5,329 nucleotides of DNA from Planctomycetaceae bacterium (GTDB lineage Bacteria > Planctomycetota > Phycisphaerae > Phycisphaerales > SM1A02), in the NCBI GenBank assembly GCA_027488415.1, contig JAIYBS010000143.1:1-5329 (forward strand), in the 5' to 3' direction. A model generated the notes under the pieces. The model was not told the origin of the DNA. It did no database searches and saw only the letters and a program-made list of their open reading frames with translations. The translations under genes were made by a program, and so were the position numbers. Shown piece by piece: positions 1 through 5,329 of the stretch (positions are counted from its first letter, which is position 1; each line of letters opens with the position of its first letter).

Positions 1-33
1 CTACGTGTCTGGCGCGCACGACCAACACTTCAC

Positions 34-45
34 TTGTCAAAGAGC
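34..45 (-). promoter_or_regulatory. boxA antitermination element of an rRNA leader
   Basis: GCTCTTTGACAA on the minus strand closely matches the rRNA leader boxA (E. coli TGCTCTTTAACA), where NusB-NusE (S10) bind to prevent premature Rho termination. It lies about 20-35 nt after the likely transcription start and is followed by at least 33 nt of leader to the window edge. This predicts a 16S (or, in lineages with unlinked rRNA genes, possibly 23S) gene beyond the left edge. No rRNA sequence itself is visible. Confidence 0.7.
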
Positions 46-76
46 CCGAATCGCTTTGGGCGAATGGGGACGGGCA

Positions 77-104
77 ATGGTACTGAAATCCGCCATGCCG
101 TCAA
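77..104 (-). promoter_or_regulatory. Sigma70-type promoter, probably of an rRNA operon
   Basis: On the minus strand TTGACG (104-99; 5 of 6 to consensus) and TACCAT (82-77; 4 of 6) are separated by 16 nt. The discriminator after the -10 is GC-rich (TGCCCG, 76-71), as in rRNA promoters under stringent control. Transcription would start near 70-65. An AT-rich patch at about 152-129 lies upstream, further away than a standard UP element. Position between a terminator and a boxA element makes a strong stable-RNA promoter the best reading. The start site is not proven. Confidence 0.65.
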
Positions 105-177
105 GGGGGTTGAGTGCCTCCGGCGCAGGATTTTCTGCAGATTTGATTATGGGAAAGTCCATGCCCATTATTGCCTG
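105..177. other. Intergenic spacer between terminator and promoter
   Basis: The 73 bases contain no convincing gene. The part at 129-152 is AT-rich compared with the surrounding coding DNA and could help the promoter at 104-77, as an upstream activating region or protein-binding site. No clear palindromic operator was seen. Confidence 0.4.
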
Positions 178-212
178 AAAAACGAGCTCGGACGCGCTTT
201 GCGCGTCCGAGC
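178..212 (-). terminator. Intrinsic (Rho-independent) terminator of the pil-like operon
   Basis: On the minus strand a perfect 12-bp GC-rich stem (GCTCGGACGCGC, loop AAA, GCGCGTCCGAGC; 212-186) is followed after TCG by five T residues (182-178). It begins 39 nt after the stop of the 662-residue gene. On the plus strand the stem is not followed by a T tract, so it acts in one direction. It separates the protein operon from the downstream stable-RNA-type promoter. Confidence 0.9.
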
Positions 213-251
213 GACGGATCGAAATGTGGACAGCCTGTCGACTTCTTGGCT

Positions 252-2240
252 TCAGGTGCCCTTCGGGGCCGGAGCGCCAGCGCCCTGCCCCGCCGCCTTG
301 GCCGCCTCGGCCTGGGCGCGAAGGCGCATGCGATCGACATCACCGATGTCAACCGCAGGGATGCGGATCTCGGGATCGTCGCCGCCGATCGAACCGATCA
401 CGACGATGCCGGGTCGCCGATCGCGAGTCGCTCCGGCACCGCGGTCGGAATCGAGGTCCTCGACAACGTCGAGCAGGAAGTACTGCGTCGAGAAGTCGAC
501 CGCGGCACCGCCGCGATCATCCATCCGGCCGATGCGCTCGCCAGGCTGCACGCTGACCTCGCCGCGACGCCACTGGCCGCCGAGCAGCTTGTAGACCTCG
601 ATCTGCGCGGAGCCCATGCCGAGCGAGCCGTCGCCGACCATCGCCTTGGTCACGAAGAAGCGCACGTCGGGCGAGACGGTGAGCTCGGAGCTCCACTCGC
701 TGGCCACCGAGTCGATGGTGAACGCGGCGGAGAGACCCGCGGCGTCCTGCTCCTTCACGAGCTGGTTGCCCTTGCCGAAGAACGGGTTGTAGACGCGGGC
801 CACGCAGCGGTACTGGTAGGTACGGCCGGGCTGCACCTCAAGGTCGTGGCCCCAGACGAGCAGCTCGTCGAGCGACGCGAGCTTCGGCGCGGCCGGTGCC
901 TTCGGGGCGTTCGGCGACGCCGTCACCTGCACGCCGAGCTCCTTCTCGATCGCTGCGATCTCCTGCATCGCACGCTTGTACATCATCGACTTGCTCTTGC
1001 GCTCCGCGGCGCGGCGCTTCGCGTCCTTCTCGCCGTCGTCGCCGGACGGGTTGTTCTTGCCGCTCATGGAGCCGCCGGGGCCGCCGCCAGGGCCGCGGCC
1101 GCCCGCGCCGCCGCCGGTCTTGCCGCCCGACTGCTCCGACTCCTTGCGCTCGCGCTCGTCGCGCTTGCGATCCTCCTCGTTCTTGCGCTCCTGCTCCTCG
1201 TCCCAGATGCCGCCGAGCTTCTCGAGGTCGGTGCGCAGGCTCTCGGCCCGGCGCTGCTTCTGCTGGAGCTGCGTCTGGAGCTGCAGCCTGCGGCGCGCGG
1301 CGCCGAGGTCGGCCACCGGGTCGGACCCGGTCGCGTCACCGCCGGCCTCGGCGATGACCGCGGGCGAGACGAACGACCCGTTGATCGTGTCGTAGAAGGT
1401 CGCCTGCAAGATCTCCTTCTGGTTGTCGTCGCTGCCGAGCAGCGAGAACACCTCGTCGCGCAGGTCGGCGCTGGCCTCGCCGATGCGGCCGCGGAAGTTC
1501 AGCTCCTCGGTCCGGGAGGCGAACACCGGCACCACGGCCGGCGCGCCCCAGTCGCCGTTGACGCCCTTCTCGCGGCGCTCGAACACCACGTCGACGACGT
1601 ACGGCGTCTCCTGGTACCAGACCCCGGGGATCGCCATCTTCGGCGGCGTCGCCTCGGCGGCGGAAGCCGCCAGCTCGGCGCGGAGCTTCTTGAGGTCGAT
1701 CCGCGCGAACGGCGTGGTCCAGACGACGTCCTTGGGACCGTCGATGGTCTGGAAGTCGGCGCGCGCGGCGAGGACCGCGGAGGCCTTCTTGGCCTCGGCC
1801 GCGGCCTCGGCCGTCAGAGCGTCGGCGGTTTCCTGCACGCCGCGCATCTGCAGCGCCGGGAGCGTCGGCACGTAGTACCAGACGTCCTGGGCAGAGGATC
1901 CGCCCTTCACGAGCCGCCCGTTGAAGTTCGGCGCAGTCCGTGCAAGGGCCTTCGCCGGGGCGACGTCGCCCTTGAGCGCGGCGTCGAACGACGGCGCAGC
2001 AAGCGCAACGCCCTCGGCGTTGATCTCGATGCCGGCGCCCTCGAGGCGCTTGCCGAGGTCCTCGGCCTTCTTCACGAGCAGCGGGTCGACGTCACGCGGC
2101 GCCACGGACCGCGAGCCGACCTTCACCTCGGGGGTGTTGATGAACTGCCAGGCGACGAGGCCGCCGGCGCCCACCACGGCCACTCCAAGCACGATCTTCT
2201 CGACGTGCTGCTCGAATACGTTGATTCCCTTGAGCTTCAT
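252..2240 (-). CDS. Uncharacterised bitopic membrane protein, likely pilus/secretion platform component
   Basis: A 662-residue protein that I cannot assign to a named family. The N-terminus (MKLKGINVFEQHVEKIVLGV) leads into a single membrane helix at about 16-34, placing the rest in the periplasm if oriented like its neighbours. Residues 50-300 are mixed alpha/beta with several strand-like segments (TPYVVDVVFERR, APAVVPVFASR). Residues 312-370 are a highly charged helix rich in Arg, Glu, Lys and Gln, likely coiled coil. A Gly-rich hinge covers 372-392 and a second basic helix 403-435. The C-terminal part (457-600) is beta-rich, beginning LLVWGHDLEVQPGRTYQYR and NPFFGKGNQL. This looks like an Fn3/Ig-type strand pattern and resembles, from memory, uncharacterised planctomycete proteins. 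A disordered Ala/Gly tail ends at TGA. Only one cysteine (479) is present. As the third gene of the operon it occupies the place of PilP or, in Akkermansia, Amuc_1099. A role linking the PilN/PilO-like ring to the outer-membrane channel is plausible but unproven. Confidence 0.92.
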   Translation of the reverse strand: MKLKGINVFEQHVEKIVLGVAVVGAGGLVAWQFINTPEVKVGSRSVAPRDVDPLLVKKAEDLGKRLEGAGIEINAEGVALAAPSFDAALKGDVAPAKALARTAPNFNGRLVKGGSSAQDVWYYVPTLPALQMRGVQETADALTAEAAAEAKKASAVLAARADFQTIDGPKDVVWTTPFARIDLKKLRAELAASAAEATPPKMAIPGVWYQETPYVVDVVFERREKGVNGDWGAPAVVPVFASRTEELNFRGRIGEASADLRDEVFSLLGSDDNQKEILQATFYDTINGSFVSPAVIAEAGGDATGSDPVADLGAARRRLQLQTQLQQKQRRAESLRTDLEKLGGIWDEEQERKNEEDRKRDERERKESEQSGGKTGGGAGGRGPGGGPGGSMSGKNNPSGDDGEKDAKRRAAERKSKSMMYKRAMQEIAAIEKELGVQVTASPNAPKAPAAPKLASLDELLVWGHDLEVQPGRTYQYRCVARVYNPFFGKGNQLVKEQDAAGLSAAFTIDSVASEWSSELTVSPDVRFFVTKAMVGDGSLGMGSAQIEVYKLLGGQWRRGEVSVQPGERIGRMDDRGGAAVDFSTQYFLLDVVEDLDSDRGAGATRDRRPGIVVIGSIGGDDPEIRIPAVDIGDVDRMRLRAQAEAAKAAGQGAGAPAPKGT

Positions 2241-2247
2241 CGCGGTG

Positions 2248-2251
2248 CTCC
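2248..2251 (-). promoter_or_regulatory. Ribosome binding site for the 662-residue gene
   Basis: GGAG on the minus strand lies 7 nt before the ATG at 2240-2238, inside the 31-nt gap between genes. The spacing is ideal and supports this ATG. The gap has no hairpin or promoter-like sequence, so the gene is most likely cotranscribed with the one before it. Confidence 0.7.
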
Positions 2252-2271
2252 AGACTTCGTTCGGATCGGGG

Positions 2272-3714
2272 TCAGGTGGTGGGCTCGGAGGCCGGGGCCT
2301 CGGCGGGGGCGTCGTCGACGGTCTTGCCGTCCGTCCCCTTGGACTTCTGCAGCTCGGCCGGCATCAGGCGCGCAATCCACGGGCGGAGCCAGAGCGACTC
2401 GACCGTCATGCGCACCTCCGACACCGCCTGGGCGCCGTAGATGAAGCCCTCGTCGGCGGCGTCGAACGCGTCCGCCGGCTGCACGCTGAGCGAGGTGACG
2501 GTCATGAAGTTCTGGCGCGAGATCGCGTTCACGACCTCGGGCAGCATGGAGGTCGCGACGATGAGCTGCACCGAGGCGGTGCGCACGTCGTACAGCGAGT
2601 TGCCCTGGCGTCCCGTGATCGACTTGGTGAAGTCGTACGAGACGGGCTGCTTCGGGTCGATCGCCGGGTAGCTCGGCGCGGCGGGCGCGGCAGCGCCCTC
2701 CGGGAGCGGCTCGGCGGGAGCGTCAGCCGGGGCCTCCGGCGCGGCACCGGCCGCTGCCTTCGCCGCGGCCTCCTCGCGAACCGCGATGGAGAGGACCCGC
2801 TTCACCGGGGCGTCGACCACGTTGCGGTACGGGGCGTTCGCGGCGCTGAGGGCGGCGAGGATGTCCTCGATGATCCACACGCGCCACTGCCAGTGGAACA
2901 TCTTCGCCTCCGACGGCGGCGTCCCGGCCTCGGCGGGCGATGCCGGGAATCCGAGGTCGGAGAGCTGCGCGTAGAACGAGATGGTCGAGGATGCGTCCGC
3001 GTAGAGCTGCAGGCGCTTGTCGCGGAGCGACTCCTGCAGGCGCGCGAGCTGCTCGTCGTTGAGGCCCTTGCGGTCGGCCTTGCGTTCGGCGGCGATGAAC
3101 TGGTCCTGCCGGCGCTGGAGCTGATCGATGAGGCTCTGGTCGGAGGGCGGCATGCCGGCGCGGGCCTTCTTCAGGTCCTCCTCGCCTCGGGCGATGACGG
3201 CGTCGAACACCTTCTCGGCGATGGTGTTGACGTTCGCGCGCGTCACGCGGATGTCCGCGAACAGCGCGTTGCGGCCCGCCTGGTTGTGCGCCATCGCGGA
3301 CTTCTGGACGCTCATCGCGTCGCCGCGGAGCCGGTCGGCGAGCTCCTTGTACTTGTCGACGGTCTTGCGGTTGACCACGCCGACGAGCTGCTCCGGGGCC
3401 TTGCCCGGGAGCGTGAGCTCGACGGTGGTCTTCTCGAACTTCTCGATCGCCGCGAGCTCCTGCGCGCGCTTCGACGCCGCGGCGTCCTCGGCGGCGTGGA
3501 TGTCGCTCGCGAACCACCACGCCGTGGCCGGCGCGATGATCATCACGGCCACGCTCGCCACGATGACGGGATTCGACTTCACCCAGGCAAGTGCCTGCTT
3601 CGGATCGAACTTCGCGCCCGCCGAGCCGCCGCCTTCCCCGCCGCCGCCGCCCTTCTTGCCGAGGGACTGGAGCTTCTCGCGGAGGTTCTGGATCTGTTCG
3701 CCGAGGGAACTCAC
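2272..3714 (-). CDS. PilO-like bitopic inner-membrane protein with coiled coils
   Basis: A 480-residue protein starting at GTG, which overlaps the upstream TGA by 4 bp. Residues 1-48 are cytoplasmic and contain a predicted helix and a Gly-rich stretch (22-33). One membrane helix spans about 49-69 (PVIVASVAVMIIAPATAWWF). Long charged helices follow (about 75-245), likely coiled coil. Next come a Trp-rich segment (HWQWRVWIIEDIL, 274-286), the conserved-looking APVKRVLSI (302-310), and an Ala/Pro linker (313-350). The C-terminal part (376-446) shows a strand-helix-strand-strand pattern: SVQLIVATSM, a helix LPEVVNAISR, VTSLSV, then SEVRMTVESL. That is the pattern of the ferredoxin-like domain of PilO/GspM. 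Position directly after PilM/PilN supports a PilO role, forming the periplasmic alignment ring with the PilN-like part. It is far longer than usual PilO (about 200 residues). Akkermansia Amuc_1100, a PilO/PilN-like protein also encoded beside PilM, is the closest functional analogue I know. The CDS is near certain; the PilO label is inference. No cysteines are present. Confidence 0.88.
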   Translation of the reverse strand: MSSLGEQIQNLREKLQSLGKKGGGGGEGGGSAGAKFDPKQALAWVKSNPVIVASVAVMIIAPATAWWFASDIHAAEDAAASKRAQELAAIEKFEKTTVELTLPGKAPEQLVGVVNRKTVDKYKELADRLRGDAMSVQKSAMAHNQAGRNALFADIRVTRANVNTIAEKVFDAVIARGEEDLKKARAGMPPSDQSLIDQLQRRQDQFIAAERKADRKGLNDEQLARLQESLRDKRLQLYADASSTISFYAQLSDLGFPASPAEAGTPPSEAKMFHWQWRVWIIEDILAALSAANAPYRNVVDAPVKRVLSIAVREEAAAKAAAGAAPEAPADAPAEPLPEGAAAPAAPSYPAIDPKQPVSYDFTKSITGRQGNSLYDVRTASVQLIVATSMLPEVVNAISRQNFMTVTSLSVQPADAFDAADEGFIYGAQAVSEVRMTVESLWLRPWIARLMPAELQKSKGTDGKTVDDAPAEAPASEPTT

Positions 3715-5329
3715 TGCTGCTCTCCTTCCATGCCTTCGGGGGACTCGCCCTCGCCGCCGCCTGCGGCGGGCGCGAGGTCACGGCCGACGGGCGGCCGGAG
3801 CTCCACCGTGAACTTGACCGTCACCGACGTGGCCGGACGGCCCGCGTACGGACGCGGGGCGGACGGAATCGAGGCGTCGCGGTCGATGTCGACGGGCTCT
3901 GCCGCCGCGGACTTCACCGCCACGCGGGTGGCCTTGCGGTCCTTCTTGGCACCGCCGGACGATCCGCCGGTAGCGCCCGTGAACTGCGGGTCATCCGGGG
4001 ACGGGGCCGTGCCGCCCGCGCCGCCGAAGCCCGAACCGCCGAGCTGACCACCGGAGCGGTTGTAGGTCTCGCTCGTCTTGTTGCGGCCGGACACCGTGCC
4101 GGCACCGCCGGTCGTCGACGAGGCCTCCTCGGGCGCGGCCTCCTCGGTCGCGATCGGGGCCTGCGTCGAGGAGGTGCCTTCGGCGGACTTCTCGCCGAGC
4201 GCGGCGAAGGTCGGGACGATGCCCTTCTCGGGAATCACGATCACGTACGGCGCTTCCTTGCGGTCGGCATTCTTGTTGAGCCAGTCGAGGATGCTGCCCT
4301 GGACGAACTCCTTCGCGCCCTTCTCGTCGCGCGGAACCACGACCTGCATGGTGACCTCCACGGTCCGCTTCGGCGTCGTGCCGGAGACGAACTTGTAGCG
4401 GCCGCCGAGGCTGCTGAGCTCGACCGTCTTCCACTCCTCGTACTTCACGGGCGGATTGGCGACGTCGAACTCGTCGAGCAGCGCCTCCTGGGCGCCGGCC
4501 GAGGCGATCGCGGCGTTCACGTCCGACACGATCCACGGCCAGACGCGGCGATCCTCGAGCATGAAGATCATGTTGTTGGCGCGCGCGCCGAGGTCGGCGG
4601 CCTGCTTCGCGGACTCGAATTCCTTGGTGAATCCCTCGGCCTCGTTCTTCACGCGGCTGACCTGGCCGGGCACCTGGTTGCCCACCGAGCCGCCCGCGCG
4701 ATAGAAGAGCGCGGCCGACGCGGCGCAGACGAGCACGGCGGCGATCGCGAACCACTTCCCCTTCTTGCGCCAGACCTGCTCGCGCAGGTTGCCGACCGGG
4801 GACAGATTGATGCCGATCTCGGAGTAGCCGATGCCCTGCAGGGCAAGGCCGATCGCCGTCGAGAGGTTCATCGCGTTCGCCGAGAAGTCGGTCGCGGCGC
4901 TGCCCTCGACCTTGATCTTCTCGAACTCCTCGAGACGGCGGATCTCGACGCCGAGCTGGTCGCTGAGGAACTTGCGGAGGCCCGGGATGCGGAACGTGCT
5001 GCCGAGGCCGATCACCTGCGTCACGGGCTTGTCCGGGTGCAGCGACTGGTAGTGGCCCATCGAGCGCTGCACCTCCTGGAGCAGGTCGTCGAAGACCGGC
5101 TTCATGGCGTGCATCAGCTGCTTGGCGTACTTGTGGGTGGCGGCCTCCGCCTTGAGGCGGTCGGCCTTGCCGTAGGGCACGCTGAACGCGCTCGCGATGG
5201 CCTCCGTGAAGTGGTGCCCGCCGATCGGGAAGGTACGGATCCAGCAGCGGCCCTCCTCGATCACCACGAGGTCGGTGGCGCGGGTGCCGATGTCGAGGAA
5301 CGCGAGCACGGGCTTGCCGCCCTTGTCGA
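3711..5329 (-). CDS. pilM: PilM-like actin-fold ATPase fused to a PilN-like membrane/periplasmic region (5' end outside window)
   Basis: Inner-membrane platform protein of a type IV pilus-like machine. The frame is open to the window edge, so the N-terminal part (in ordinary PilM about 190-200 residues, with the first phosphate motif) is missing. Residues are numbered from the Val codon at 5309-5307. LDIGT (5-9) fits the second phosphate-binding loop of the actin/FtsA/PilM fold, PIGGHHFTEAI (28-38) is a PilM hallmark, GLGSTFRIPG (101-110) fits the adenosine-binding loop, and GLAL (154-157) closes the domain. Ordinary PilM would end about here. This protein continues with INLSP (167-171), the opening motif of PilN, a basic stretch, and one membrane helix (186-203, WFAIAAVLVCAASAALFY). 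A periplasmic mixed alpha/beta region follows (about 215-375), then a Ser/Gly/Ala-rich linker (377-470) and a short beta-rich tail (491-507). The layout resembles GspL, but the ATPase motifs are PilM-like. It ends in TGA overlapping the next gene. PilM identity is firm; the PilN-like assignment rests on motif, topology and position. Confidence 0.9.
   Translation of the reverse strand, partial: DKGGKPVLAFLDIGTRATDLVVIEEGRCWIRTFPIGGHHFTEAIASAFSVPYGKADRLKAEAATHKYAKQLMHAMKPVFDDLLQEVQRSMGHYQSLHPDKPVTQVIGLGSTFRIPGLRKFLSDQLGVEIRRLEEFEKIKVEGSAATDFSANAMNLSTAIGLALQGIGYSEIGINLSPVGNLREQVWRKKGKWFAIAAVLVCAASAALFYRAGGSVGNQVPGQVSRVKNEAEGFTKEFESAKQAADLGARANNMIFMLEDRRVWPWIVSDVNAAIASAGAQEALLDEFDVANPPVKYEEWKTVELSSLGGRYKFVSGTTPKRTVEVTMQVVVPRDEKGAKEFVQGSILDWLNKNADRKEAPYVIVIPEKGIVPTFAALGEKSAEGTSSTQAPIATEEAAPEEASSTTGGAGTVSGRNKTSETYNRSGGQLGGSGFGGAGGTAPSPDDPQFTGATGGSSGGAKKDRKATRVAVKSAAAEPVDIDRDASIPSAPRPYAGRPATSVTVKFTVELRPPVGRDLAPAAGGGEGESPEGMEGEQQ
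3722..3727 (-). promoter_or_regulatory. Strong ribosome binding site for the PilO-like gene
   Basis: On the minus strand AAGGAG lies 7 nt before the GTG at 3714-3712. It sits inside the last codons of the PilM gene. Together with the GTGA stop/start overlap it fixes the GTG as the start and implies translational coupling between the two proteins. Confidence 0.8.

Noticed and set aside
5..28. Weak minus-strand hairpin GTGTTGG / CC-A-GACAC after boxA
   Set aside because: It needs a bulge and a G-T pair and has a 9-base loop. It could be part of an rRNA processing stem, but there is too little sequence to support it.
35..40. TTGACA as a perfect -35 box
   Set aside because: At the proper distance downstream the sequence is TGCGCG, which is not a -10 box. 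The hexamer is part of the boxA motif.
1073..1125. GCC/GGC-rich tract as a possible repeat element
   Set aside because: It encodes the Gly-rich hinge in frame and shows no regular repeat unit beyond codon bias.
171..2444. Long plus-strand open frame of 757 codons opposite the third gene
   Set aside because: It runs antisense to a gene with a good ribosome binding site and coherent membrane topology. Its product is a repetitive Arg/Ala/Leu/Gly/Val-rich sequence without domains, and its start lies at the terminator hairpin. This is the expected shadow in GC-rich DNA.
1921..4047. Long plus-strand open frame of 708 codons opposite the PilO-like gene
   Set aside because: It spans two gene boundaries of the minus-strand operon and its composition is biased and domain-free. 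It is a shadow of GC-rich coding DNA.
5307..5309. GTG as the true start of the PilM gene
   Set aside because: The frame is open upstream to the edge, and this codon falls within the strand just before the phosphate-binding LDIGT motif, so the actin-like domain would lose its first half.

Overview
The window is a GC-rich bacterial segment in which every supportable gene lies on the minus strand. Three tightly packed genes, read from the right edge leftward, form the end of an operon for the inner-membrane platform of a type IV pilus (or related type II secretion-like) machine. GC content, long Ala/Gly/Pro-rich linkers, large PilM/PilO-like proteins with extra domains, and a third protein opening with an HVEKIVLGVA-type membrane anchor suggest a planctomycete, perhaps a high-GC Phycisphaerae-like lineage. 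That placement is inference from sequence style, not a database result.

Layout in transcription order: (1) 5329-3711, the C-terminal part of a PilM actin-like ATPase fused to a PilN-like membrane/periplasmic part; the 5' end lies outside the window. (2) 3714-2272, a 480-residue bitopic membrane protein with coiled coils and a PilO-like C-terminal domain; its GTG start overlaps the previous stop as GTGA. (3) 2240-252, a 662-residue bitopic protein with a charged coiled coil, a Gly-rich hinge and a beta-rich C-terminal domain that I cannot assign to a named family. A textbook intrinsic terminator at 212-178 closes the operon.

After the terminator, still on the minus strand, bases 110-1 look like the leader of a stable RNA operon: a sigma70-type promoter (TTGACG, 16 nt, TACCAT) with a GC-rich discriminator, then a boxA antitermination element GCTCTTTGACAA. 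An rRNA operon probably begins just off the left edge.

How the parts would work together: PilM sits in the cytoplasm and grips the PilN-like segment (here covalently attached). The PilN-like and PilO-like periplasmic domains would pair to form the alignment ring, and the third protein would extend into the periplasm, perhaps doing what PilP or another linker to the secretin does elsewhere. No secretin, pilin or motor ATPase is visible here. The most unusual content is the PilM-PilN fusion and the unassigned third protein; nothing suggests a defence system, mobile element or CRISPR array.
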